Assembly (NCBI GenBank): GCA_020091685.1
Contig: CM034607.1
Span: 33,192,852-33,256,851 of the forward strand
Reading direction: 5' to 3'
Length of the DNA: 64,000 nt
From: Lutjanus erythropterus
Lineage: Eukaryota; Chordata; Actinopteri; Lutjaniformes; Lutjanidae
The notes below the pieces were generated by a model. That model was not told the origin of the DNA. It saw only the letters and a program-made list of their open reading frames with translations, and did not search any database. A program made the position numbers and the translations under genes. Below, piece after piece: positions 1 to 10,639 of the stretch. The first letter of the stretch is position 1. Each line of letters begins with the position of its first letter.

Positions 1-380
1 ATGCATGCAGTGTCGGAAATTAAGTTATAAAGACAAAATTCTGAGAATTTGTGCACTTCATTTAGACAATATAGACATTTATCTGTACAAAGATTGATTG
101 CTCCATAAGTGACAACCTGACTTCATTGACTGTCATGGTGTACATGAGGATAAAATTCTAATTATAGTTGCTGAGCAGCAGTGAGTCAGGACTGGGCATT
201 TTGAGGAGGAGGAAGAAAAAGTAGCAAGAAGAGGAGGGTGGAAAAAGTAAGAGGAGGAAACCAAATGAGAAGTACTAGCGGGTCTGTCAGCAGAACTGCC
301 CGCAAAAAAATTATTAAAAACTTCCCAGGTTAAAAATATCTGTCAAAAGTTGCTGCAGCACATGGTTTGTATTTACACTG
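1..380. other. Non-coding DNA, nothing recognised
   Basis: AT-rich sequence without a usable open frame. A purine-rich patch (GAGGAGGAGGAAGAAAAAG type) lies at about 205-265. I see no repeat family or regulatory signal I can support. Confidence 0.5.
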
Positions 381-452
381 CATCACCCAGGGATTGAACC
401 CACAATCTCAGACACCGAGGGCACATCACAACCTGGCTGAGCTACCTGCCAA
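381..452 (-). repeat. tRNA-like sequence (SINE head or tRNA pseudogene)
   Basis: Read on the minus strand, this carries an A-box-like TAGCTCAGCCAGG followed about 35 bases later by a B-box-like GGGTTCAATCCC, the spacing of an RNA polymerase III internal promoter. The acceptor and T stems do not pair well, so a functional tRNA is unlikely. A tRNA-derived SINE head or decayed pseudogene is the better reading. Confidence 0.5.
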
Positions 453-1261
453 CTTAGCTGTCCTTCATGGCTTCTTACGCAATTACAAGTGTTGCATGTA
501 ATGGCAGATTTCAAGTGACAAACACGAGGGCAGCAAGTTTGTTGTCAATTGAGTAAAAAGGAGAAGGAAGGAGACAGGTGTAATGAGATTTTGAGAAAAA
601 CAGAGTTCATAATTCCTGCCAACTTGAAGCATTTGAACATTTCTTCTCACTGAGCCCTACATTTTGGTGATAGTTGCAATGTGATAAAACTGATTGACAT
701 GACAAGACCTAGTATGTGCAAAGTTTTGTTTATTTCCATGCCTGGGAAGGCAGATTTTCTCATAGGAGGAAGTGTCAATTTAAGTAAGTGGAAATTTACG
801 TTAATTTAAGTCTAAGCACAGTGCAGAGTTTTAGAAAAGAGAGCTTCAAAAGATTGAAGAACAGTTGAACCAAGGGAATAATAAGCATTATGGTTATTTA
901 AATGTACCATGCTGCTGCAGCGCCACCTATCGGCTAAGTGGCGCCAAATTTGTTATGGTCACTCGGATGTTGTATCTCCCACATGTCTGCAATAACACCA
1001 AACATGCAGGAGAAATGAATAGAGTATAACAGAAGAATGTGAAAAAAAATCACCTGAATCAGTTGTTTTTGTATGAACTGTTTGTTTTTGAGATGCAGGC
1101 AGGTGTGACTTGTGAATGAAAGCTGGAGGTTTGTGACTAATAATTAAAAACGGATAAAGGGAGACAGGGTTTATCAGAAGGACTGTTTTTTTTTTGTTTT
1201 TTTTTGCAGCCTCATTCAGCAGATTGGGAGCACCTGAGTGCATCTGCATGTTTTATCTGTT
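453..1261. other. Non-coding DNA with one short dispersed repeat copy
   Basis: No gene seen. Bases 811-852 match 2,637-2,680 in direct orientation at roughly 85% over about 42 bp, so both are fragments of an unclassified repeat. A CTCF-like core GCGCCACCTATCGG sits at 920-933. An interrupted T-run lies at about 1,185-1,206. Confidence 0.45.
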
Positions 1262-1375
1262 CATCTCTACTGAGTGCTGCCTTCAGCAGGGTTTGAACTC
1301 ACAACCTTTGGATCTAAAAGGGAGCTTTGTTTCCCCAGAGAGAGTGACATACTGACTGCGCCACTGGGGGAGACA
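1262..1375 (-). repeat. tRNA-like repeat, minus strand
   Basis: The reverse complement has an A-box-like GTGGCGCAGTCAG near 1,360 and a B-box-like GAGTTCAAACCC near 1,295. The A-to-B distance is longer than in a standard tRNA, as expected for a long-variable-arm tRNA ancestor or a decayed SINE head. No coding frame. Confidence 0.45.
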
Positions 1376-1589
1376 AAGTTGTCCTCACACCTTCTTACTA
1401 AATGAGGCAGTGACATCACACATGCCAGACTGGGATATTTTTGTCTATTTAAACTTTACTGCTTGGAACCTTAAAAGTCCATCCATCTAAAGTTTTTGCT
1501 CCAAGGATTGTTGGAGGATTGTTGGAGGTGAATCTTCTGCAGATTCCCCCATCAGTCTGATCCTCTTTGTCTCAGTGGTGCCTTCAGTA

Positions 1590-1655
1590 CTGAAGATGGT
1601 CCAGTGGGATGGACGCTGCCTGGCGACCTGGAGACGTGGGATCGAACCCCGGCTC
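1590..1655 (+). repeat. tRNA-like repeat, plus strand
   Basis: A-box-like TGGTCCAGTGGGATGG is followed about 35 bases later by GTGGGATCGAACCCC, a T-arm-like segment close to palindromic, so a B box can be read on either strand. The layout resembles tRNA-derived SINE heads of fish. The tail runs into a short TG-rich stretch (about 1,683-1,710). Confidence 0.4.
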
Positions 1656-1734
1656 AGCTCATCTGAGGTATGTGATAACGCTGTGTGAGTGTGCTGTGTG
1701 TGTGTGTTCAAAACAACAAAAATACTAAAAACTC

Positions 1735-1800
1735 AAAAGCCGATTGCGATCGCGTTGCGTGCATTTCCCGTTGCGAATTTACGTCGTCGTCCGAATTTCA
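1735..1800. other. Isolated CpG-dense patch
   Basis: About eleven CpG dinucleotides fall within some 65 bases, in words such as GATTGCGATCGCG and TACGTCGTCGTCCG, while the flanks are AT-rich and CpG-poor. No promoter signal, splice site or known repeat is visible. It could be a recent insertion not yet eroded by methylation-driven decay, or a degraded coding fragment. Confidence 0.4.
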
Positions 1801-2009
1801 ACTTCTCTCCGATTTCATTGTGAATTTCCATCGATTTCAACACAGCTGATCTTCCAAAGAACAAAGAACAGGTACGTATGTGTGGGAGTCGAGCTGGCTG
1901 GCTTGATAAAAGCCAACTAGTGAGACAGTGTTTTTGACTTATCATTTAATAAAATGACAGTTGTTAGGTGTAACAGCACTTTCACAAGTATTTGCACAAG
2001 GGAGAACCT

Positions 2010-2285
2010 TTTTATGGTGAAGTGGTTCCACCCAGAACCCTCTCTGGGCGTTCTTTCCACCTTCTAAGGGATTCTACCAATAATCTTTTTATGTTCTTAC
2101 TACAAAACCTTTTATTTCCAAAGGTTTTATTTAGGGGGAGAACTTTTTTATTTTATGGTACAAATATTATGAAAGAGTTCTTCAATGATAACAAAAAAAG
2201 CTTCTGCATGAAAAGGGTTCTTGAAACCCTATAACCCTTCAAAGAATGGTTCTTTAGAAGCAAATGATTCTGGGTAGAAACTCAG
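2010..2285. mobile_element. MITE-like element with AGAACC-type inverted ends
   Basis: The left end (from about 2,010, containing CCACCCAGAACCC and ATTCTACC) is an imperfect inverted copy of the right end (to about 2,285, containing GGGTTCTTG, GGTTCTTTAG and TTCTGGGTAG). Repeated AGAACC/GGTTCT words and no coding capacity fit a decayed non-autonomous DNA transposon. I could not fix the exact ends or target duplication. Confidence 0.45.
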
Positions 2286-2294
2286 CCCTTTAGG

Positions 2295-2540
2295 AACAAC
2301 TAATGACTTAGTATCTCAAAGTAATGAGCAAGTATCTCGAAATAATGAATCAGTATAGCTCAATATTGCAAAACAGCAGCTTAAAATCTCAGACTAATAA
2401 CTTAGTATCTTAGAATAATGAGAAATTGTGTCAAAATAATGAGGAACCTTGTCAAATAATGATTTAGAAACTTGATTACTTTCAGATACTAACTCATTAT
2501 TTGGAGAAAGCCTCTCATTATAATGAGTTGCAGGATCTTT
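2295..2540. repeat. Degenerate tandem repeat, about 21-22 bp unit
   Basis: Words of the form AGTATCTCAAAGTAATGA recur in direct orientation (about 2,311, 2,332, 2,403) and in partly inverted orientation near 2,490-2,530 (TCATTATTTGGAGAAAG). The unit repeats with many substitutions. No gene. Confidence 0.6.
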
Positions 2541-2636
2541 TTTCCATTGCACTGTTGGAAATGTGCTTCCATAAACATTAAATCTTAGTTAAATCAATAT
2601 AGTAAAAGATTAAAGCCATAAGCAGCAATTGTCTGG

Positions 2637-2680
2637 GTCCAAGCACAATGCACAGTTTTAGAAAATAGAGCTTGAAAAGC
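2637..2680 (+). repeat. Second copy of the 811-852 dispersed repeat
   Basis: Contains AAGCACAATGCACAGTTTTA followed by GAAAATAGAGCTTGAAAAG, which aligns with AAGCACAGTGCAGAGTTTTA at about 814. Family unknown. Confidence 0.5.
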
Positions 2681-2707
2681 TGCAGAGCTGCAGAGCTGCA
2701 GAGCTGC
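2679..2707. repeat. 8-bp minisatellite (GCTGCAGA), about 3.6 copies
   Basis: Three perfect consecutive GCTGCAGA units and a partial fourth are visible. The short array directly abuts the dispersed repeat fragment at 2,637-2,680. Confidence 0.85.
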
Positions 2708-2819
2708 CTGGCCCTCTGGAGTGTATCCTCACTCAGATTTCATATGAGCTGACAAACCTGGGTGCTCCACACCTTGTGAGGAACGGGAGCTGAAGAGTCG
2801 TGAGCAAAAGAAAGACGGT

Positions 2820-3370
2820 CTGAAGTCTGATAGAATCTAAGCGATTGGCAGACAATATCTTTAATTCATTCATGAGGTTGAATGATTTTTAATCTTCTCC
2901 ATCAACCCGAGCTGCAATGCAGAGGGCTACTTTAAGCCATTTAAGCATAAATGCCACCCAAATTCATCTTGATGACAGGCAATCATTAGTTTATGGGCTG
3001 AAAATCCCTGCAGGTACGTCTCACCCGGTGACTTAAACACTTCTGCCTCCATATTCTGCTTTCATTCCAATGCTGATTTTTCTCCAAAGGTAACGCTGGT
3101 TTTCCTATTTGTCTTGAAATTGATGCAACCACCTTTTTGTGTTTTCGCCATATTTGCATGAAAGCAATTTTGGCACTGGAAATGGTGCAGGGGAGCCGGC
3201 GCCGTGCGTGCAGAGTGGCATGTACGCACCTATCGAGATAAGTAATTGGCCGAGTCCAAATATATGGCTGACAGCGGGGGTCAGTGGTGAAATTCTTTAT
3301 TTTCAGGTTTGCAGACAACAAGGCTGCCTGTCTGATTGGAGCTAAATTGATCTGAGAAATGGAGTGGGAT
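2820..3370. other. Candidate conserved non-coding block
   Basis: Unique-looking, moderately balanced DNA without simple repeats. It holds homeodomain-type cores (AATCATTAG, TAATTGG, GAATGATTTTT) and splice-like words such as TTTATTTTCAG at about 3,296 and CTGCAGGTACGT at about 3,009. Open frames exist on both strands here (132 codons minus, 68 plus), but neither shows a domain. The texture resembles vertebrate developmental enhancers. This is inference only; no alignment was possible. Confidence 0.3.
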
Positions 3371-3989
3371 GCACTCTCATACATGCATACAAATCACAAA
3401 AACACACAAGTCAGTGTGTGTGGTGCCAAACAGGACAAGTATTAACAAACACACACAAGCATGTTGCACTGAATATTAAACACTACACAAAGATACAAAC
3501 AGAAGGTGGACAAAATAACAGCAACTAGGACTGCAAAAGTTTGTTTTATTGGTTAAATTCTTAACGAAGATTAATCAATTAATCATTAATCATTAATGTC
3601 CCTAACAGCAACGCCTTAAAAATCTACAGCTAATAAGGTTGTTTTTCACGTCCTACGTCATACGTATGCTGCAAATCAGTGACTAGTGCAAGTTCAAATA
3701 TTACAAAAGCAAGTACATGAAACAAGAATATATCTAAAAATACAAAAACAGACTACACAAAGCAAGAACATAAAACAGAAATAAGTTAACTTAAATATAA
3801 ACATATGTTGTGAATAGTCATGTTCAAACACAAACTGGTTTCAGGCTGTTCTCACCACAAAAAGACGCATGTAGTTTGAATATACAAGTTGCTATACAAA
3901 TCATATTTTTGTTCATTTTGAGGCTGTGACCTCTAGATGGTGTTGTAAATACAACAGGAGAAGTATTAAGAGACAGAATGTCCACATTT
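3371..3989. other. AT-rich non-coding DNA
   Basis: No gene seen. At 3,530-3,610 a GGACTGCAAAAG word followed by repeated AATCATTA words resembles a worn fragment of the hAT-type MITE found complete at 8,355-8,586. This is too decayed to call separately. Confidence 0.4.
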
Positions 3990-4260
3990 GACAGGACGTC
4001 CATCCTGGAAACTAAGGTTCAAGTCTCGTGTGAAATTAAGTAAACCTAGAGTTATTTAAAGTTTTAAGTGATCAAAGTTTTGTTATGTGCTTGACTTCTG
4101 TCTCATGAGTGATGTCACTCATCACCCTAACCATGATCTTTTCCTAAGTAGTTTTCTTGATTAAACCCAACCAAGCTGTGACCGTCTTACAACATAAACC
4201 ATGTGCGTACTGTCATGTGACTTGCGTTACGCAGTTAAGAAGTAAGCTGAGCAGGAAAGG
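3990..4260 (-). repeat. Dispersed 'GGTTAGG' family repeat, copy 1
   Basis: On the minus strand this contains AGGAAAAGATCATGGTTAGG and neighbouring words shared with other copies in the window (16,915; 26,000; 28,485; 60,250; 63,255). The outer part holds AAGGTTCAAGTCTCGTGTG near 4,015. I know this sequence type as very common in percomorph genomes but cannot assign a class with confidence. Confidence 0.5.
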
Positions 4261-4404
4261 CTGATGTTAAGCTAATGCTAATGTAATCCAACCCTGAACT
4301 GCAGCAACTTTTTGCAGGGAAATAGAGAAAAAATAAAATAGATCCAAAATGATAAATCTAAAACCCAATTTCTTCTGTAGTTGCTTACCCTGTTTTACGT
4401 CTTG

Positions 4405-4520
4405 TAAACAGTTGCATGTTTTTTGCCTTGGTTGAGTCTGTCAGCGAATCCGAGGGTGTGTTCCTGACTCGTCAACCAATCAGAGGCTGTACTCTTGACT
4501 TGTGTGTGACAGCGCTGATC
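4405..4520 (+). repeat. Dispersed repeat, partner of an inverted copy at 50.9 kb
   Basis: Shares GCCTTGGTTGAGT, AATCAGAGGCTGT and TGTGTGTGACAGCGCTGAT with the reverse complement of 50,873-50,996, in the same order and with similar spacing. This is therefore one repeat family with two opposite copies about 46 kb apart. Family unknown. Confidence 0.6.
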
Positions 4521-5560
4521 CTAAAGTGTTCTAATAGATCAATGCCCTGATCTCAGCATGAGATTGAACCTTAGTGATGCAAATTGCTAAACCAACAAAC
4601 ATGATTCAGCATCGTGGTTTTCTGAGTCTCCTCACAGCCTCACAGTTCAGGGCATGTAATCAGTAATCTGTAGTGGACTAGGTTTTAAAAGAAACCCTCC
4701 CAACACTGTTTTTTTTCGATTGCTGGCAAAAATTGAATTTTGAAATTCTGCCATCCCATCAGGCTTCCAAACACACATTCAAAAGATGTGAGGAACTTAA
4801 TTAATTCAAATCAATAATTTCTTTCATATCTCTCTGGCAGTGTCTTATTGTGCTGTTAATTAAAAACTAACACAAATCAAAAAGCTGTCGTAAATGACAA
4901 TATTTTCCTGGCTTCTTTTCAGCAGGTTATGTTTCTTCATGTTGTATGAAAACTCACATGAAAACAGTGATGGCCTGACCTCTTTTAAAGCCAACAACAA
5001 ATGCTGCTAATTAATACTGTGATCACGCCCACGCAAGTGTTTTCACTTAGTCAGACCTCTGCATAACTCCACTGGTCAAACTGATACAACGCCTCGTAAC
5101 AAGGCTAAAAAAAAAAAAAAAAAAAGTCGTTACAACAAAGACACGCATGCAAATCCAGCAGCGAGTGCGAGGAGACTCAGATGAGATTAATGAGATGCTC
5201 AGAGCACTTCTGTCTCCCGCAAAGTAATTAACCAAGGCTCGTCACTGACCTTACAGGTGCCATTTTCAATGGTCATTACCTTAATTGTATTTTAAGAGAC
5301 GATGCTGTGGGTGGGTGAGGCGGGGGACGGAGGAGGGGGGATGAGAACAAAGTCAAGGTGAGCAAATGTAACGCCACTTCGTTTGTAGGATGAAAAGACA
5401 AGAGGCAGAGACAGAGAGGGGTGGAGAGGTCTCTTTTAGCCGCTCTTTGGCTCCGTCTGTGTTTTCTTAATGACTCGGTGTTTATGTGGCTCAGGATGCT
5501 AAACTTTAACCTCAAGGGAGGCGAGATTACAGGTCTCATGGAGCAACCGCCCCTCTGTGA
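4521..5560. other. Non-coding DNA, nothing firm
   Basis: Mostly unique-looking sequence. A 19-base A-run lies at 5,107-5,125. The stretch at about 5,225-5,300 (GTAATTAACC, GGTCATTACC, TTAATTG) has homeobox-type cores and could be regulatory. No gene supported. Confidence 0.4.
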
Positions 5561-5569
5561 GTGTGTGTG

Positions 5570-5604
<35 letters not shown>
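5561..5604. repeat. (GT)n microsatellite
   Basis: About 22 GT units with one GC interruption at 5,575. The open frames that cross it are repeat artefacts. Confidence 0.95.
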
Positions 5605-5607
<3 letters not shown>

Positions 5608-6784
5608 TTTGTGGCCAGGGTTTAAATTACTTTGACAGTCCACTTTCTCCAGAGGGCAAGCTGTTAATGAACTCAACTGGAGTCGTTATACAGTAACTAA
5701 ATTTATCACACCTAATTATTTCACAATTACAATCATTTATTAGCGTGGCTGTTATTCAGTTTAATCTGCAATAAGCAACTGTCTTTTTATATTAAATAAC
5801 AAAACAAATAAATGAAAGTTATCACTGTGTATCCCACCTAACAGTAGCAACCACTTTTGTGTTTTTTTACATACTAATTGTGGCATTCATTCATTTTTAT
5901 TTAGCCTGAAAGTAATTAAAATTAGGCTCCAGTTGGGTCCAGATTCAATTTGACATGCATGCACAGTATGCCTGAATAAAATCATCCCTTAGAAATACTT
6001 ATAACAAAATGAAAGAATATTTTTTAGACAACTAATCATCCATCATCTTTGTAATTTGTTGGGAGTGATCACTCTGACTGTGTCTTAATAATCTTTGTCC
6101 CCTTTTTGTCAGTCTGTCATATAAGTGTGGACAGAAGTGAACTGGGTAGTTAAGAAAGGACTCAAGTCACAGCTGGATGTCATGTGGCAAATGGCTTGTT
6201 TTGACTGGAAACCAGCAGCCTAATCTTCCACACTGTCCCAACAGGAGTCTCGGCTCCCTTCTTAGAACAGTTTTCGACGCTTTTTAATGTTATTTTAATC
6301 AGCACAGCTGTCAACACAGGCCGTGTAAAGACTTTCACATTGCATTTGCGCTTTAAGTACGTAACCGTGACCTGAAACTCTTAGGCCTGGAGTCCATTTT
6401 GCAAGCGTGACTTTGGCGATTGAATGTTTGGCTCTGAGCACAAAGGTGACCCACGCAGCAGTTCTGTGGCAGAACACATTTTTCTGACGGAGGGGTGAAG
6501 CTGCTGCACACTGCACTGCTACTAGGCTGCTTTTGCTATACGGCTTTTGTGTTTGTTTCATTTGTAAAACTTAATCATGACAACATGATTAAAACCAAGT
6601 GTTCTGCTCTACTGAAAAAGCACATTGAACAAAGATTTACTACAGTTTGGTTTAAACTACAAACCAAATATGAAACTTGTGGCAGAAGTTTCTCCTCTGA
6701 AAGTGGCTGCAAACCACATTGTCCTATAATGACAGCAAAAAAAGCAAAAGCAAAAAGCAAAGCTAATCAATCAAAAGTCCAAAA
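5605..6784. other. Non-coding DNA, nothing recognised
   Basis: No gene, no clear repeat family. Overlapping frames at 6,295-6,791 on both strands (88, 98 and 61 codons) lack domains and part of them lies next to a dispersed repeat. Confidence 0.45.
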
Positions 6785-6838
6785 AGTTTAATATTCACTC
6801 TCTTTTAGCTCTGTTTTGGTCTCCACCGATCCCTGTAA
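6785..6838 (-). repeat. Fragment of an unclassified dispersed repeat, copy 1
   Basis: The reverse complement contains GGTGGAGACCAAAACAGAGC followed by TAAAAGAGAGTGAATATT. This corresponds to the end of longer copies at 21,990-22,145 and 42,941-43,065 (GGTGAAGACCAAACCAGAGC and GGTGGAAACCAAAACTGAGC). Confidence 0.55.
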
Positions 6839-6846
6839 GCTAAAAG

Positions 6847-7308
6847 TCATACTTGCCAATCCTGAGATGTCAAAAATAAGGAGGATTTTGAAACCAAAAA
6901 TTTGTTTCTTCTATTTGGTGACCCTTTAAAGAATGAAAAATATATACACTGCAACAGCATTTTCATGTTAAATGCTTTTGATATTACTTTTCATCAGGAA
7001 ATAATACAGAATATGTTGCCCCTCTGTTATGAACCTGCGCATCAAAATGCATCCTTTAAAACTTTCCTTAAGAAATGAGAATGCTTCTTCTGGTTTGGTG
7101 TAAGTGTATTTACTGGTGGAAACAGTGGACTTCTGAAGCCATAGGGTTTATACACACTGTACAGCGCCAGAAATGGCCTGTGATAATGAAAAGTGAAAAT
7201 AAATAAATAAATAAATAAAAAACAGGAGAAAAACAGGAGAATTGTGATCCAAAAAGGAAACAGGGAGAGGTAAATGAAAATCAGGAATCTAGAGGGTTGG
7301 CATGTTCT
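6847..7308. mobile_element. Non-autonomous DNA transposon remnant (about 460 bp)
   Basis: The left end ACTTGCCAATCCTGAGAT is an imperfect inverted copy of the right end, whose reverse complement reads ACATGCCAACCCTCTAGATT. These ends resemble a common fish element whose ends read like CTTGCCAACCCTCC. There is no transposase frame. An AAAT microsatellite lies inside at 7,197-7,219. No target duplication could be fixed, so the superfamily is open (hAT is my guess). Confidence 0.5.
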
Positions 7309-8354
7309 AACTTTGATTGTCTGCTAACAAGGATTGCTTGTTTAATTAGACTGCTGGTGTTGCCAACATCCAAGTAAAGCTAAAAATCCTCTCATCTGTC
7401 AAAGTCCATTTGAATTGCGGTTGGAGCTGTAAACGTCCCACCATGCAACCCCAACCCCTCCAGGCACTTTTGACAGACATGGTCAAATAAAAACGTTAGA
7501 GTTATAATTTTCATATTTATTTAGTTCACCTTTTACTGTTTTCACTTATACAGTTATGTATTTTATTTTATTTCCCCGCAGTAAAGTCTATAGTGCTGAT
7601 TCAGTTCCTCCTCCACACAGCCATACATTTTATATAGGGAGGTAATGAATCGTTTAACATTTTATTTTATTGTCTCTCCCTAAAATCACCCCGCTTTTAT
7701 GACATTGCGCCTACAAAATCTTAAACTCAGTCCTTAGAAAACTGCTGTATAAATACCACTGTATGATGACACTATTGTTTTGTGCCTCTCATTAGCTTTG
7801 AAATATGAATGTAGCACATTTTGCATTTCAGAATAAACAGGACTGTTTGAAAATGAAGATTTATTTATTGGAAGTGAAGAGCCGCAGTTGAGATTTATAA
7901 TGGATAATACACGTACAATTTAGCTTCGCTCAGAAAACATTTGCTATCAAATGTGTTTGTATTACAACTGTGAGAATATGAGCCGCTCAGAGAACCGTAA
8001 CACAACAGTGAGATCTGTGAGACTCACAAAGGCCTCATAAATAAGTTTTACTCAAGTTTTACTCAAAACAATGTCGCTGACACCCCTTTTTTAGGGGTAG
8101 ACACCTACAATAGTTCACTCATGAATCATAGCCACGCTCCAGGAGTAATGGTTTACATGTAACAGTATAATATACTACCATGCACAGTGCACATAGTGTT
8201 GCCAACTCATTATCATGGCCTCTAATGAAAAAATACTTCACTTTGTGGAAATGTCACCATTTTCTGTCTCTAAATTAATCAATCTATAAATAAACTGCAC
8301 ACAACAAAGAAAGGAGCAGCTGGGCAAACTAATAAACAACAAACATAAAATACT
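7309..8354. other. AT-rich non-coding DNA
   Basis: I see no gene or clear repeat. There are many TTATTT/AAATAA words and no open frame worth reporting. Confidence 0.5.
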
Positions 8355-8586
8355 CAGAGCTGCAATGATTAATCTGTTGTTAATCGACTATTAAATTAAC
8401 CTAATTTAATTTCACCTTCTTAAATGTGAATATTTGCTGGTTTCTTTACTCCTCTCTGATAATAAACTGAATATTTTTGAGTTGAGGACAAAACAAGACA
8501 TTTGAGGATGCCACAACTAATTGATTATATGAGAAAATAATCAACTGATTAATCAGTGATGACAGTAATGGTTAGTTGCAGCCCTA
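8355..8586. mobile_element. hAT-type MITE, 232 bp
   Basis: The left end CAGAGCTGCAATGATTAATC and the reverse complement of the right end TAGGGCTGCAACTAACC form a terminal inverted repeat. Interior words (TAATCGACTATTAAATTAA, CAAGACATTTGAGGA, GGTTTCTTTACTCCTCT) match a very common fish non-autonomous hAT element as I know it. The flanking octamers AAAATACT and AAAACATT agree at 6 of 8 positions, as expected for an old 8-bp hAT target duplication. Confidence 0.75.
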
Positions 8587-9165
8587 AAAACATTACATTA
8601 GCCTAAACAATTCATTATATTTTATACTGAGGTAATCCAAAAGTGACAGATATCAAATTATATTATTTTATTATTGTGATACCTGGATTACATTAATGAT
8701 TTCATTTTTTTAACAGGTAATTAGTAACTGTGTCAGAATACATTTTTAAAGTAAAGTAAAATACACACACAGAACTATTTAGTGAACTCTGAAAAGCCTC
8801 ATTTCCCATCAGAGAGGATGGAACATAACTAAAATATTAAAAACTGTAGCTTGGATCACAACATGCAAGAAAGAAGGATGGTAGTTCAGGAGGAGCAAGG
8901 TTTTTAATAAGTTTAGTTATTTATGTGAAAGACTCTATTAAAGACAGATCAGGATGCTGGTGTTCCACTGGGACTGGTGGGGTTAAAATCCTTAATTTCA
9001 GAAACAAATATAAATGCAGGGCTAGAATATATTTAGCACATCAATCACATGGCTTCACTCCACCACAGCAGATTAAACACCTGTTGAATCACAATGAAAA
9101 CTTGCCTGTGTGGGGTGAACATGGCACCGATCTTATCTGCTCCTCTTTCATGTCAAAATAGCCAC
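8587..9165. other. Non-coding DNA, nothing recognised
   Basis: No gene or repeat I can support. A 78-codon frame at 8,925-9,161 has no domain. Confidence 0.45.
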
Positions 9166-9173
9166 TTTTTTTT

Positions 9174-9230
<57 letters not shown>
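9166..9230. repeat. T-run plus (GT)26 microsatellite
   Basis: A 13-base T-run (9,166-9,178) is followed by 26 uninterrupted GT units, the longest pure dinucleotide tract in the window and probably polymorphic. It may also adopt Z-DNA. Confidence 0.97.
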
Positions 9231-9232
<2 letters not shown>

Positions 9233-9439
9233 ATTTTTGTGTGTTTTGGCAGGAAGTATGAATTGCAAATCGCCGCTGAGCCCGTATTAAAGATGGTGAA
9301 GTGAAGCGACGTGTGCAGGGCCGGGCGTGTTTGTGCTGCAGAGAGGAGGGCTGAGTGGAAGAGGCAGGTCAATACAGAGCGACCGGGCTGTAAACACACT
9401 GAGAGGCTGGAATAATTTGTAAGTCTCTGCCATCCACTG

Positions 9440-10575
9440 CAGAGACGGGAGGCAGGGAGCGAGGGAGGGGGGGGGAATGATAGAAAGGAGGAGGGGGAAA
9501 GAGTAAGGGAAAGAACGAAGTGAAATGTGGCTGAAAGGGGACAGTAAAGTATGGAGGGAGAAGAAAGGAGGGAATAAATTGAGGATAGGATGAAAGGGGT
9601 GTTTGGGAGGGAATGAAGAGAAGCAGAGCTTGAAGGAAAGGATGGAAGGACAAATTTAAAGGAAGGACAGGAGAGGACAGGAAGAAGTGAAACAAAAATG
9701 GAGGGAGGGCAGAAAGAAGGAAGGACAGAAAGAAGGAGAAGGAAAGATATAGTAAAAATGGCTGGAAGGAAAGGAAAAAAAAGAGTGAGGGGATGAATTA
9801 AAGCAAAGATATAAGAGGATATATGATAGGACCAAAGGAAGGAAGGACAGAAATTTAAAGTAGGATACTGTAGGAGAGAAGATAGGGAAGGAAATGAAGG
9901 AGAAAAGAAGGGAAGAAAGTAAGAAGGCAGGACAGAAGAGATATGAAATGATGAGAAATGAAGTACTTGAACTTCTCCTTGTATTGTAATTGTATTTCTT
10001 TTACTCTGTATTGATTATTTTTGTATCTTCTGTCATTTTAATCGGTAAATTATTATATTTCTCTTGTCAGTTGTATTTTTAACTCTATATTTTATTTTCA
10101 CTTTCTTTTAAGCTCTTTTCATGTCTATATCTAGTCTATTGATTATTTTAAAGTATAAAGAAATAGTAAAGATGAGAAGGAAAAGGAAGGAAAGGGTGAA
10201 GGAAAAAGCAGAGAAAGAGGGAACGATAGGGGAGTAGATGGATGTGAAACAAAAATGGGGGGAGGGAAGAAAGGAAGGAGGAAGGAAATGAACAAAAGGA
10301 GGAGTAAAGTAAAATGAGAAAGAAAGAGGGATTAAGAAAGTAGGGAAGTAAGGACAAAATGAAAAAGAAGGAAGAAGGTGGGGAAAGACAAAAGGAAAGG
10401 AAGGGGGGTACAGGAGTGACAGAAGCAGTTGGAGGAAAGAAGGAGGACCTGAAGGAAGGAGAAGAAAGTGCAAGAAAAAGAGAGGAAACAAAAGTGGTGA
10501 TTCAAACAGAAAAGGGTAAAGGGATAATGGAGGGAAGGAAAGCAAGGAGTGAGGACAGGAAGGAAGTAAAGTAAG
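9440..10575. repeat. Two polypurine (GGAA-rich) tracts split by a T-rich segment
   Basis: 9,440-9,955 and 10,145-10,575 are almost pure A/G on the plus strand, built from GGAAGG, GAAAGAAG and AGGAGG words without a fixed short unit. Between them about 180 bases (9,960-10,140) are T-rich (TTGTATTGTAATTG, TTTAACTCTATATTTT). Minus-strand frames here (up to 199 codons of S/F/P/L) are translations of the simple repeat and are not genes. Confidence 0.9.
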
Positions 10576-10639
10576 GATGTAAGGAGGTGTGCAGAGAGGA
10601 CGAATAAAGAGGAAAAACAAAAATAATCCTGAGGGGAAA

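Noticed and set aside
381..452. Functional tRNA gene
   Set aside because: A and B boxes are present, but stems do not pair and no acceptor stem or terminator is evident. The same applies at 1,262-1,375, 1,590-1,655 and 40,605-40,680.
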